A stretch of DNA of 64,000 nt, taken from Halichondria panicea. Taxonomy: Eukaryota; Porifera; Demospongiae; Suberitida; Halichondriidae. Below the pieces are notes generated by a model. That model saw nothing but the letters and a program-made list of their open reading frames with translations. It was not told the origin of the DNA and did not search any database. Both the position numbers and the translations under genes were made by a program. Where the stretch lies: the NCBI RefSeq assembly GCF_963675165.1, contig NC_087389.1, positions 1,522,001-1,586,000 on the forward strand. Reading direction: 5' to 3'. Shown piece after piece: positions 50,143-61,469 of this stretch (position 1 is the first letter of the stretch; every line of letters starts with the position of its first letter).

Positions 50143-50628
50143 TTATTGCTTCTCCGGAGCCTTGTGAACATTCTCCTTGTCCGCTAGCTTTGACTGAAAT
50201 GGGAGCTTGGGTCTTGAGTTTCTGTAGAAAATAACAGTAAAATGGTTCACAGAGTGTACAAGTTGAAAATTTACTTTAGCCATGGTCTGTGGGGTAATCT
50301 TCGAGACTGCATGAGTTTCTCGGTACACGGTGACACCATCACATCAGTGGGGCTCATGAAAGTACTCCTGGAAAGAGGAAAAGATAGGCGTGCATTAATT
50401 TAAATAAAAACATATTAGATTCTTCTAGGCACACACAGTATTAAATAACTATACTATAGCTAATAGCCATAAACATGAATACCTAAGCATGCTTCATGCT
50501 ATCCACTATACATACTTTGGGGGTGGCCTCTTGAATTCATTCTTAGGGGTGGGCCCTGGGGCGATACCGCCATTGTTTTCTTGGGAGGTCAAAGAAATAG
50601 TTCTTGTTGACTCTGGAGTGACAGACAT
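50143..50628 (-). CDS. Small 94-residue protein with S/T-P motifs, family not recognised
   Basis: Three exons (50516-50628, 50275-50367, 50143-50221) close in frame at 94 residues. I chose the donor gtatgt at 50515; the next GT would lead to an early stop. The protein is basic and low-complexity. It has a polar N-terminus with GPTP, then RPPPK, MSPTD and VSPCTEKL, and a C-terminal KLADKENVHKAPEKQ containing a KEN box and a lysine-rich end. SP/TP sites plus a KEN triplet resemble small cell-cycle substrates of CDK and APC/C; that is inference. It converges with MIPEP 232 bp away. Transcript evidence is needed to be sure it is a gene. Confidence 0.6.
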
Positions 50629-51394
50629 CTTGAGTACTGGCGTAGATGAATGAAGCTTGAATGAGTGATCAAAAGACAGAGCAGAGAACTTGATATGTAC
50701 GAGGCTCCACAAAAAAACTAATTTTAAATGTGTATTGCTGATACATCAATATTTCAGCCAATCAAATTAATGTACAAAGTAGGCCTAAGTTTTTCTCGAG
50801 GTTTAGTCGCAGAGTTATCCTGGCTTTATTTCGAGATATAAGTATTTACAAAATACCAGCCCCTCCCCCACTTGTAGCTAGGAGATTACCCCAGGAATGT
50901 ACTATTTCCAAGAATTAGCTTAGCATTCCTATGGTGTATGCATCATTTCTTGGAAGAGTTGCACACAAAGCCTCGCAACCACTCTTTTCCAAGAAAGATA
51001 ATTTGATAGCTACCCATAAAACACATGCACACATAAAATAAACCACTCTCTCCTTCGCTTATCATTTCAGCGAAAACTACTTCAGCTCCAATTAGAAGTG
51101 TCTGACCAGACTACGCTGCACATGCAATAGAAGAGGCTCCTTAGCGGAGATGCCGCAATGGTAAGATATACAATAAGCAATTTCAATTTAGGTACTATAT
51201 ACAATCAATAAAGTGAAGATGTATAAATTAAAGAGTAGATACATAATAATTATTAATGTAGTGAGAAGAGTAGTACAGTGCTCAGTAGAAAATTAGAATG
51301 TTTGAAGTTCATTCTAAAGTGGCGTGCATATCCGTTTTAGCGATGAAGAGATTTTTATCCTGTACCAATGTGATGAACATATGAAATGATACAA
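50629..51394. other. Intergenic, upstream of the 94-aa gene and 3' of ETS
   Basis: This 766-bp stretch has no coding signal. Three copies of the TTCTTGGAA/TTCCAAGAA 9-mer lie at 50907, 50947 and 50987. The rest is AT-rich and probably contains the ETS 3' UTR near 51395. Confidence 0.5.
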
Positions 51395-53688
51395 TTAATC
51401 TTCATTATGGTAGAGTTTGCGTAGCCTGTCGCTGAAACGGTAGGTCAGTCTTCCTCCAACTTGTTTGAAAATGTTCCTTTTGTAATAGTAGCGAAGAGCC
51501 CTAGCGACCTTATCGTAAGTCATGTTGGGTCGATTTCTGTGTTTTCCCCAGAGAGCGGCAAAGGCCTGGGCGTCGTGGAAACGGAAGAGACCTTCCTTCT
51601 GATTCTCCCAGGCGACCATGTTGTTGTATTTGGGCTTCTTTAGGACCCTCAGAGTGAACTCCCAGAGTTGAGCAGAGCTTGGAATGTCTGCACAAGAAGA
51701 AACAAAAGTCATATGCAAGGTGCTTACGATTTCTAGCTATACTATATTATTTTTGTGGGCAAGAAAGTTTGATAGCGCAGTTAGGTTGATTCAACATACC
51801 TTTGATTTCTGAATCATCCACTTCAATTGGAGGCTTTTGAGGTTTAGCCCTTTTTGGAATGCGAGCTGCAGAAACAAGCAAAGCATAAGTAAATAGCAGT
51901 AGGTAAATGGTAAATGACAAAATTATCTTTGAGACAAGCGCATAGCTCAAGTAATCGCATAGATAGTGAACTTACGTTTCAGTTCTGGGGTAGCCCTTAT
52001 ATTTGCTGGAGCATGGTATGGTACCATTGGATGGAAATTTTCAGCATAGATGTTCTGGTGGTACATAGAAGGCGGCAAATCAGCACATGCCTGGGGGCTT
52101 GGTGGGTAATAAGAAATCGGCAGATCAGGAGAGCTGGAAAGCTGACGATCAAGAATGGTTCCCATGGGAAGGTCATTGCTAGGCTCGATGTGGACAGCTG
52201 GGATGTTGTAATAAGAATCGGGAGAGAGCATCCAGTTCTGATGCTCGGAGTGATAAGTGAGAGTGTTGATGCAGGCCGTATTCTTGGCCTCTGGGTCACA
52301 GCAGGAGGAGTAAGGCATGGAGGTGCAGGTAGGAGGCTGTGGTAGAAAGTGGGAGAATTGATTGGAAGTGGTGCAAGGGATTGGGGGGCTGCACATGTCC
52401 ATCTGCAGGCTGCCAACAGAGCCGGGAGAGCTACAGTTCACAGAGAGTGGTGAATTGTCATAGGGAGGAGAGTAGGGAGGGGAGCCACCATGATAATGAT
52501 TGAAATCTGTATTGGGAGAAAAAGTAATACCATAAAATCATAATTATTACACCTGTTACATATGATTATGTGTCTTATAATGAGTGCCTACCAGTTGCAT
52601 AACCATACAAATTGTACTTACAGGCTGCATCCTCCTGGGAGCCAGCACCATTCATGTAAGGGGAGGTGGGTGGTGGTGGAAGAGGGTGTTGCTCCAGCCC
52701 AGAGAAGGCAACAGGTATGTCTATATAAGTCACTCCACCTAAAAGAAAGAAGAGTCCATGTGATAAGTGGGGGTGGGTGTTTTACATCCTGATATTCATA
52801 TATTCCTGGAAAATGCTAGGACCCCATTTCAAGAGGATGAATACTTGTAAGTGTTGTTTACTGCCTAATGAATGTCCTTGTTTAACAATTCTTGGAAATG
52901 TGGTCAGCCCTGGCTTCATTGTGTATACCAGTACAATACTTGTGACAACAAAGCTAGGATTAGGTTTCAGCTGGTATATCTACTTCCTGTAAATTGAGCA
53001 GTTCTTGGAAAAGCCTCAAAGGAATGCACCTTACTACATTTTCTTGGAAAAGTAGTACTAGCTTCCTTAATTGCATAATACTCTGACCCACTGACAATGC
53101 TGTAACATTATGCCAAGCATGCATGACTACTGCAGCTACACTTGGTATGCCTATACTCTTCTAATGCAGAGGTAATTCTGTATAGGTAACCAAGGCCTAC
53201 AACAAACAAGACATGCAGGTGTATGATAACTACTACCATTAAATAATGCAAATATGACAAGTCAACTCACCATTTGGTGAATAAGGACTGCTTCTGGGGG
53301 TCAGAAAAACAGACTCTTCATCCTGTACACAAGTAGCGAACCATTATGTAAATCCTTGTATTATTTTATTTACCCACATACAAAAAAGTGAAGGCTATAG
53401 ATTCCAATTCCCAGTAATGTAAAAGTGAAAATCATTGGGGCATGATGAGCAATTAATATTCTGAGCCACAAATACACAGTAATAGTGCAGGCTGTATACA
53501 TAATAATTATCATTGACATGCATGTAAACATTATTATATCCGTACCTAGTGGCAGATCTAAATGCACTTACTTGTTTTGGTCGGATCTCATTCGTCATAT
53601 TCAATCCCTGCAGGTTTGAGGCTGATAGCCCAATTTCGAGTCGATCTCGAAATTCATGTAATCTGTGGTCTGTCACTGTAGAGGCCAT
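51395..53688 (-). CDS. ETS-domain transcription factor (ELF/ESE-like)
   Basis: Six exons (53572-53688, 53271-53322, 52622-52738, 51976-52506, 51800-51865, 51395-51687) give 391 residues. The C-terminal ETS domain occupies ~298-385: AQLWEFTLRVLKKPKY, LFRFHDAQAFAALWG, the recognition helix MTYDKVARALRYYYKRNIF with the two Arg that contact GGAA, and GRLTYRFS. YYYKR and GRLTYRF favour the ELF/ESE side over ERG/ETS1, but assignment needs a tree. The first ~280 residues are Pro/Ser/Tyr-rich and look like an activation region; I see no Pointed/SAM domain. A nuclear-localisation-like RIPKRAKPQKPP precedes the domain. TTCTTGGAA sites are concentrated in and around this gene. Confidence 0.9.
52889..53049. 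promoter_or_regulatory. Cluster of TTCTTGGAA sites in ETS intron 2
   Basis: Exact copies lie at 52889-52897, 53002-53010 and 53041-53049, with a TTCCTGGAA variant at 52803. Further exact copies flank the gene at 50907, 50947, 50987 and 54169. The motif fits the TTCNNNGAA consensus bound by STAT dimers and also holds a GGAA core. Function is inferred only. Confidence 0.4.
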
Positions 53689-54407
53689 GACTGGAAGAAA
53701 GGCGGCGGTAAAAAAGTTCAATTTCTCGTTTCTCTGTAGATGAGAAGAAAACAAGATGAAAATGGCTGCATATCATAATAGATTTATCTATACATGTAGC
53801 TATAATTTATACATGCACTTTTATGTAGCAATTTTATTACTACTAACTTTGCAATATTATTGAAGAGATTGCACCAATATGAAATTGGTGCATTCATTTA
53901 TAACTTTGCAAGTGAGCAAGCTGGTTATACTCATTAAATATCCAAAGTCACTTGCAGAACTTCAGCAGCCTAATGGTAATCATAGTGCTAATGACGTGCT
54001 GAACTTACATGTTAGTTGCAATGGAGGCAAGGTTTGCACGCTCAGGCAGTTCCAAGTAAGTTGCAGCAGCCAATTCCTTGAAAATCCGAGAGTGGTAGAT
54101 AACTGACCTGATTCCTAGAATGTAGTGAGTTATATTCTCAGAATCGATAACCCTACGCCCACGCCGATTTCTTGGAAATCTACTATTGGGCTTCACCGCA
54201 GCAGACGTTCCGAGAAAACATTCCGTAGGCTGTTGCTTGGGAACAATCTTACATCATTATCTTGGAGCGCATGCGCCAGAGGTGATGGCTATGCACATGC
54301 GCGCTACAAAATGAGCTCCAATTCTAGTACACACCATGGTGATCATGTAAATGACATTCATATATACTTCTATTTAAGCAGTGTGTAAAAATGTCAGCTC
54401 AGAGTGT
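53689..54407. other. Intergenic, ETS 5' flank to elongase b 3' end
   Basis: This 719-bp spacer should contain the ETS promoter. Near its middle are TTCCTTGAA (54074), TTCTCAGAA (54135), TTCTTGGAA (54169) and TTCCGAGAA (54208), all fitting TTCNNNGAA. No coding signal, repeat end or RNA gene is seen. Confidence 0.5.
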
Positions 54408-57215
54408 TTATTGGTCTTTCTTAGTCAGATGACCATTGCTGACAGCGTGTGTGTCCTTGGCTACTGCCTGTTTCTTTCCTTTCTTTATATACGTTTGAAT
54501 GTAGAAGTTGGTGAAGAGGATGATGAACGATATAGCATAACCAATGAGAGTATAGTGCATCCATTTGGGGAAGTTGCAGTCAATGTAGAGAGAGTGGATG
54601 GCATGCATGATGGCCAGACTGAACTGCAGCTGTGTGTGTGTGTGTGTGTGTTGTGACTATAGTGAGGGACTCATAACTGACAGTTAATGCATAGGAACGA
54701 AAACATGCATACAGCTATCGAATAGACTCGTCAACACACAATCACAAATCATAGAAGCACTTAACACTTCCCCATGTGAACAACACCCAACAGCGTATGC
54801 TTATGGGTAACCACAGGATTTAGGAAACATCCATTATTATCTGCCACAGTAAAACTACCATGCAATAAGTAGCCTGTCTTCAATGGTATACATGTGCACA
54901 ATCATAACTGAGGGCTACCACTCAACCACAATACACGTATAGGGGAAATTCTCAGGACTTTTAGGCGGGTGGATTTAGAAAGCTTCATTAGATGACAGAA
55001 AAGTTGAATTATGATTTAACGTATGAGCTCAGTAGAACTAATAGATCTACAAATGTGTCAAAAAGAAAACAGCTACTATTCTAGCAGGCAATGAGGAAAG
55101 AATAGGAAACACAGGTGCTCGAGTAAATCGACAGCCCATAGATATTCCATGTGTTTGCGGAAAGAAATCTCAATATAAGCTTCCTTATCAACTATGTGCT
55201 ATCTAAGGCCACGAGTATACTCTCCTCCGTTCTAGGAAAACTGACGGAAAAATAGTTAGTGTGGCCTTGCACCTGGCGATGGGATTCCGCCTAGTTTCCT
55301 TGCACGAGACAGGTGCGGCATACTCTCGTGTGCTATGATCTCAGCCACAAGTTCACTCAAGTTCTTCAGCCGTGGTTAAACAATAAAGCTCCATGAATGG
55401 AAAAAAATATATGAGCTAGCTTAGTTGCATATCCTTGTACTTGCAAACAAACACTGGAATTACCCCACCTTGTATGTATTCAACACAGGCATGATAATTA
55501 TTTCCTCTGGAACTAATTCCACATACCAATGCAATTTACAAAGAACTACTAATAGGTTCATGCAGGCATTGCTGTATCACATGCAGTGTTTAAATGACTA
55601 TAGAGGGGGAACCTTTTTAGTTTCAGTATGCTACTTCCATGAAAACAGCTACCCAATGATCTAATACTTGTTATAGGAGAGAATCATTACCAACTGCAGA
55701 TGAGTGATGTGCTTTTTCCACCAGAGGTATTTTTGGATGCTTGGGCCGAGACAGCTCAGAGCATAGTAGGAATACATGACCACGTGCACAAACGAGTTAA
55801 TGAGTGCACCCCACACAGCTACAGAGTGTGTGCATGTGGAGGATTGGGATGTAATAACAAGTCATGTGAGTATCACATTCTGCTTACATTGTCCGCCAGC
55901 CACCCACTTGATACCGATCCACCACAGGAAAAACATGGATGCATGGTGATAGACGTGCAAGAAAGTGACTTGCTTGTCTTTCTTTCGCAGAATAAAGAAT
56001 ACCTGTCAAGAGATACAGTCGCTGGTGAGAGTGTACACTAATAGTGTTAGTTGTTCTAGTCCACCTAGAGTAATGTGTACATACACTAAGAACGTACACA
56101 TATACACAAGCAGTACTTACAGTATCAAAGAACTCGATGAACTTTGAGAAATAGTACCACCAAAGAGCGCTGGCAATCTTGCAGTGGAGTAAACAAAAGC
56201 CACATAAAATTAATACTTAATCATCATGCATGAACTATTATGCAACACTGCTTATTAGCATACTGTACACAAACAAGTGGAATATTACAGCCAATTCTAT
56301 TACAAGGGGAACAACTGAGACACTCTGATAGACAGGACATCACACCATCACATCTAATGTGAGCTAATAGCAATCACCTGTTTCTCAATACACAATTCCC
56401 AGAATTGTACCAAGAAGTGGGCAATTAAACCCCATAGGATAGGGTCAGAGCTCAGGATGTGGTTGTGAGGGTGCATGTATACTCACCCTCATGTGTTCCG
56501 GCTCATAGGAGTATACCACGGGTTGACAGATCCAGTTGTAGCGAGCGTCTAGCACTCCCATTATGTACTGCAGGGTAAGAGGGTACAGGTAACTAACAAC
56601 GTGCTGATACTATATTTTTCATTGCATGCCCCATTCTAAAAAACGTGTAAATACATGTACCCACAAAAAGTGCTACTTTTTCTAGTTCCACCCCCTGTGT
56701 TGTGGTAAGTTTTATCAGTCTAGACCAACCACAGACACCTAGTTTATTGCACTGAGTTTAGACCCTCCCCTCTATTGTACTTTTTCTTGCAAGTACTGTA
56801 ACTAACTTCTTTGGTGAGGTAGACATAGAGCACAACAATGGCTGCGTTGAATACAAAGAGGAGCGGCTTCATCTCAAGCGGCTGTCTGTTCTTCATAAAC
56901 TTGGGCCCGTAGATCACAAACAGAATGTAGAGCAGAATGAGGCCCCAGGTGGGGAAGGGCGACTGCATCCATAGCCAGTCCTTCACTCGAGGATCTGTAT
57001 TCAATAGAGAGGAAAATTCATGAATTGAGGGAAATGTATTCGTATGTCATTAGATCAGAGCTGTGGAGATGCTAGCCATTTCCTTTCTTGAATGCAAATG
57101 AGCAGAAACCACATGACACATGCATACCACTATTCTCCATGACAATGTTGTAGAAGTTCGCTGGGTTCTTGAGGAGGACAGCTACCTCATTGGTGAAGGA
57201 TGTCGCTTCTTCCAT
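54408..57215 (-). CDS. ELOVL fatty-acid elongase b (ELOVL4-like)
   Basis: Seven exons (57128-57215, 56807-56994, 56487-56567, 56121-56177, 55888-56002, 55691-55818, 54408-54629) encode 292 residues. Key motifs are [20 protein letters not shown], the histidine box HVYHH at 154-158, [15 protein letters not shown] and a Lys-rich tail ending in HLTKKDQ that could serve ER retention. It shares exon lengths 188, 81 and 128 bp and phases with elongase a, but one exon of a is split here after FFDT. ELOVL4-type enzymes extend very-long-chain saturated and polyunsaturated acyl chains. The final acceptor is a CA tract; 'cacacag ctgcag' gives two in-frame acceptor choices, and I used the upstream one to keep LQF aligned with VQF of elongase a. 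Confidence 0.92.
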
Positions 57216-57519
57216 TATTGTCTATTTCTTTCTTTCTGCCTAGCTGCTTGTTACACTTCAAGGGGGGGATAAAGACACAAAGAATGGAGAGTGTAAATCC
57301 GCCCCTATAGTAGCACAAGTCACAAAGTGGTGCCATTTGCACATGCAAAGGTCATCCATTATAGCTGCAGAACGAGCCCCTCCTCCCTTGACCTTGTTTG
57401 CGCATGCCTAATTTATAGGCTACTAATGATATTCATGATTCAATCATCTCATACTGGGCTCGATACGAAGCCGCGGTAACACGTGTTAGCTAGCTGAAGT
57501 TCTCTCTGTCTGATTAACT
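57216..57519. promoter_or_regulatory. Shared head-to-head intergenic region, elongase b / LRRC8-like
   Basis: The two start codons are 304 bp apart. A GTTAGCTAGCTGAAG string lies 30 bp before the LRRC8-like start, resembling strings before several other starts in the window. The left half has a short run of G (aagggggggataa). Nothing else is assigned. Confidence 0.45.
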
Positions 57520-60500
57520 ATGGCTGAAAGCCTTGTTCAAGCTGCTGCTCAATCAGCAGGTGGTCCTAACCTCCAAGATTTGGACGAGACTGGAAGCCAG
57601 GAGCCTGAGAGTGATGGATTCTTTGTAAAAGAGTTCTTTTGGGACAAGATAGTGGTACTCCTTGCCACTTCAATCATTGGACTTACTGCTTTGGACATTC
57701 TCACTGAGCTACTCAGAGGGGGTAGTGGAGTTGTGTGTTTTATTCCAGAGGACCTCAATTTGTCAGATGATCAGTCAGAGTATGTGAGCAGCTTCTGCTC
57801 TCGAAGTGTCCCAGATGCTCAATATGTTCCTATATTTGTCTTGATTCACGGCGTACTAATCACTGCCTGGCACTACATCTGGAAATCAAGTTTCTCAGCT
57901 CAGTTCGATTATTTTTTCTCTCTAACGAGCCATTTATCTCGATTCCGTGACGAGTTAACTGGAGAGTATCCGCTCAAGAATCTCCGAATAATCAACCGGC
58001 TTGAAACGGAGTTCTGCACTTATCGGAGAAGCAGTATTCTTCGCTGGTACCAAGTGAAACTAGTCTCTCAATTAGTCACAGCGATTGTTTCTATTCTACT
58101 GTCATTTCTTGTCTTCAACGACTTCAATGTGGACTTTACATGCAAATGGAGAGACCCTAATGATGGAATGATTACAAACGTCCCATGTATATTCGCATCT
58201 CTTCGTCTGTTTTTCCTAGTGCGTATTTTTGATACGATACTTCTCGGACTGATAATTATTGTGACGCTGTTGGCATTTTTGTGGACTTTTGTGAGGCATA
58301 CAGTTGAATTAGGCTACAAAAAGGTAGCGAAGTTCTCGTTCTGTGGTGGGATAAGCCCGGAACATTATCTGCCGAAACGGCTACTGTCTACAAGAGGAAT
58401 AACTCAACTATTCGTGCCAAAGATGAAGAATGACTTTGACTTCCTGCTGTTGGCTCTGTACAAGACGGACAGTGGCCTGGCGCACATATTCAAGGAAGGA
58501 CAAGTGGAGAGGGAGAAAAGTGTATTCTTTGAGACAGAGATCCGTTATCTTACAAGTTATGACTACATTGACGAAGGTGAGTTGGTTAGTGTGTGGTTTG
58601 GGTGTGGGTGCTCTAACTAGCCACAAGTATGTGAATGTTGGGCTCCAAATTTGGAACTTTGCCACAAAAACACAATCTTCTCATTGTAATGGTTTACCCT
58701 AAAGCAGAGGAGGTACGACATCCGCGTGTCAAAGGAAATATTTTACACACACATTCCTTAGGTCAAAGTTCAATAGAATGTGTGTGTGGATGACACGCGG
58801 ATGTCGTACCTCCTCTGACCCTAAAGTACATGCCTAAACTATACATGTACACATACTTATAGTTGTTGAAAAATGGCCTCTATTATGCTAGTGTGTATTT
58901 GTGCAGAGAACGAGCTAGCTGACAAGAAGATGGCACCCAGGTGGATAGTACCCCATGCCGCTAAAACCACATTCCAGACTGTGGAAGTTGATAGACCCAT
59001 GGTAACACAGCAACTATCATGAACAGCTAATTAATATTTTATGGCAGGTGCTACCTGGAGACATAGCTGGTGTGGTGATGGGAATGGGTGTTCGTGCTCC
59101 TTGCAATAAGTATGCTCTGAGTGTGTCTTTTGGAAGTGAGGGATTCTCTCCAGCCTTGGCCAGAGTGTTTAATCATGTGAGTGTGCTATAGGTATATAGT
59201 GTGGGTGCTGTAGCATCAAATGGCTTACAAAACAAAAACATTATAGTGTTGTTCAATGTAGCACAGCAATTGATCCTCTTTCAATAGCTATCTATATTTA
59301 GCACTTTGCTATCGTTTAATGTAGCACAGCAATTAATCCTTCGTCAATAGCTATCTATATTTAGCACTTTGCTATCTATAGCACTGAGTGTGTTATTGTA
59401 TCTGCACTGAGTGTGTCCCTTACACTACATGTATACCGTATTCACTTGATTAAACGCCCAGGCATTTATTTCCTAGCAGTATCTGTAGAGGGGGCGTTTA
59501 AACGAGATGGGCGCTTATTCGAAACGGGCGTTTATTGTTTTGTCTACTTCAAATTCTTGCTAATCAGCAGTTATTATGCTCTTTTTGGCTGCTGCCACAG
59601 CTCTCAGCTTCAATCTTAAGTCATAGGAGTGATGTTTCTCCCTCTGTGTCCTCTCTGCCCTCTCTGCCATCATAAATAGTATCTATTTATTCTATGCTGC
59701 CATTGTTTCAGCTGGTTCCACGTGCTAATTCATTTCTGCCCACAGTGCCACGCCCCATACATGGGGGATTATTTAAGAGGGGCGTTTATTGACAGAGACA
59801 GTTTTTACCATGGCGTTTAAACGAGATGGGCGTTTAATACGGTCCTATACATGCAATGGGTTAGTGTCTCTGTTGTGTTTTCTATAGGTTGGAGCAATCA
59901 ACTTTGACCCTGAGTACAAGAACAAAGAGGAGCCGATTGTGGTGACCAAATCTCCTGCTAACATGACACTGTTTCGCTGCCATCAAGACATCTTCAGCCT
60001 GAGCACAGCACAAAACAACCAGTTCTCTATCCAGACAGACGAGGGAATATGGGATAAAGGGTATAAAACAGATTACATGGTGGTGGGCCCAGTACAAAGC
60101 AAGGAGCATCTAAGCACACGTGAGTGATTCCCTGATTATTGCATTATTGGGGGATTCTATTTATTGTGTACAGTAACCAAGTTGATAAAGAGGTTTCGGT
60201 ACTACTTCTCGGAAAATTCTGTTTTACTGGTTGTGGTTCCCAAGGAAATTGAGGGGAAAAAGACAAAATTCATCGCCTTCAAGCCACCTGTAAAGTGAGC
60301 TCACATCTCTGTTTGTTTACTATACCTTTGCAGAGGCCATTTCTTTATGTAATATCTCACACTGTAGTGTAGTAAAGCGCATAAATTGTGGGCTATCAAA
60401 TCATCAAAACAAGCCTCAGTTTCACTATCTTTCATTCCCCTGTAGGCTCTTTCAACCACTCGCCCACTCGGTCGCAATATCCCCTGAACGGTTGAAGTGG

Positions 60501-61298
60501 CCCCCCTCCCCCATAGAGACTGGCTCTAAGAACACAACCCTCTCACTTGCCTGTGGATCAGCTACCTGCACCTTTGACCTCAAACTATACAGGTGAGTAT
60601 AAGCAGGGGCGGATCTAGCAGGTAGCAGAGGGTGCTCAAGCACCCCACTGACCTTGGACAAATAATTATCTTTGTGTCTCACTCATTAGCTGTGGAAGTC
60701 ACTCTCAGACTTGGTATTAGCTAGCTGAGTAGCTGTAGACCTATCTATTACAGTAGAGTCTTTTAAAAGCTATGATAAAAGTTTGACTAGCTGCACTGCA
60801 GTGCAGACTAGACTCGACAAGTAAATACGGAGTGCAAGGCCAACCTCTACAATGGAAACCACAGCTAATAAAACTTTTGTTTATGTTACATTGATACCGC
60901 ACCCACCGGAAATGACGTCAAAAGGGGGGGGGTAACCCTTGATTTTCGCTCGCTACCGCGCAGGATGCTCATTGCCCTTTGCTCAGCAACTACCTACCAC
61001 TTTTTCTAAATCTGCCACTGATAAGACAGAGCTGCTATTGTTGAGTGTTCTACACCATTGCTCCAGGTTTATTACAGAGGAGGAAGAGGAGTCTGATGTT
61101 TCGGACAGTGAGAGCTCTGAGGAAGAGGGACCCCCTGGAAAGGGAGACAAAGAGCCCCCCAGGGAGGGAGACAAAGAGCCGCTGTTGGAGGAGAGTGGTG
61201 GTCCTACGTCAGCAGCAGCTGGTAAAGGAAGTCCACAGCTGCTCAAGAAGCAACTAAACACTGCTGATACAAACGTAGAGATTGAAATGGAACCATAG
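57520..61298 (+). CDS. LRRC8-like (pannexin-like domain) channel protein without leucine-rich repeats
   Basis: Seven exons (57520-58576, 58907-59001, 59048-59176, 59888-60119, 60174-60294, 60446-60592, 61067-61298) encode 670 residues. Exon 1 holds four hydrophobic helices: VVLLATSIIGLTALDILTEL, VPIFVLIHGVLITAWHYIW, VSQLVTAIVSILLSFLVF, and FDTILLGLIIIVTLLAFLW. Loop cysteines include Cys73 and the pair around FTCKW/VPCIF. FNVDFTCKW and PKMKNDFDFLLLALYK align with LRRC8A (IKFDVDCT, PDVKNDFAFMLHLID), so the fold is the volume-regulated anion channel type. The C-terminal half has no LRR. It is a ~270-residue region I do not recognise (GDIAGVVMGMGVRAPCNKYA, FRCHQDIFSLS), ending in an acidic Ser/Glu-rich tail. 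An innexin/pannexin is the alternative. A paralogue starts at 63792. Confidence 0.82.
58705..58817. mobile_element. MITE, family B copy 2, intact 9-bp target duplication
   Basis: A 113-bp near-perfect palindrome in intron 1 of the LRRC8-like gene begins CAGAGGAGGTACGACATCCG and ends with the exact complement. ACCCTAAAG abuts both ends (58696-58704, 58818-58826). Ends match the copy at 2117-2260, while the interiors differ. Confidence 0.92.
59255..59378. repeat. Tandem duplication, 63-bp unit
   Basis: Two adjacent copies starting aatgtagcacagcaatt and ending tttgctatc differ at a handful of positions. They lie in intron 3 of the LRRC8-like gene; no function is apparent. Confidence 0.85.
59435..59843. 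mobile_element. Inverted-repeat element with ACCGTATT / AATACGGT ends
   Basis: A ~409-bp element in intron 3 of the LRRC8-like gene starts ACCGTATTCACTTGATTAAA and ends GGGCGTTTAATACGGT. The string GGGCGTTTA(A/T) and its complement occur at least six times inside. It resembles family A only in the ACCGTAT end and is treated as separate. Confidence 0.7.
60604..61020. mobile_element. hAT-like non-autonomous element
   Basis: A 417-bp segment in intron 6 of the LRRC8-like gene has imperfect terminal repeats CAGGGGCGGATCTAG and CTAAATCTGCCACTG. CAGGGGCGGAT-type ends are common in animal hAT elements. Only a 5-bp flank repeat (ataag) is seen instead of the expected 8 bp, so the family call is tentative. 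No transposase is present. Confidence 0.55.
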
Positions 61299-61469
61299 CT
61301 GACAAACCATGACTGACACTTAGTGAGTAGAGATTTTGTATTTTTTTGTATTCAATTTTCCGAAATGTATATAATTTTATAGTTTCAATATTTAGATGGA
61401 TTTATGCATCAGTCTTATCAAGAACTTTCGTTTTCATGGGCGTATTTTTATACTGAGCTTGATTCCACC

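Noticed and set aside
51947-52416. Overlapping minus-strand frame (139 aa) in the ETS gene
   Set aside because: Out of frame with the exon chain that leads into the ETS domain; the chosen frame joins all six exons.
57520-58620. Reading the channel as an innexin or pannexin
   Set aside because: The post-TM4 segment KNDFDFLL and FNVDFTCKW follow LRRC8 more closely; the innexin YYQWV motif after TM1 is not seen.
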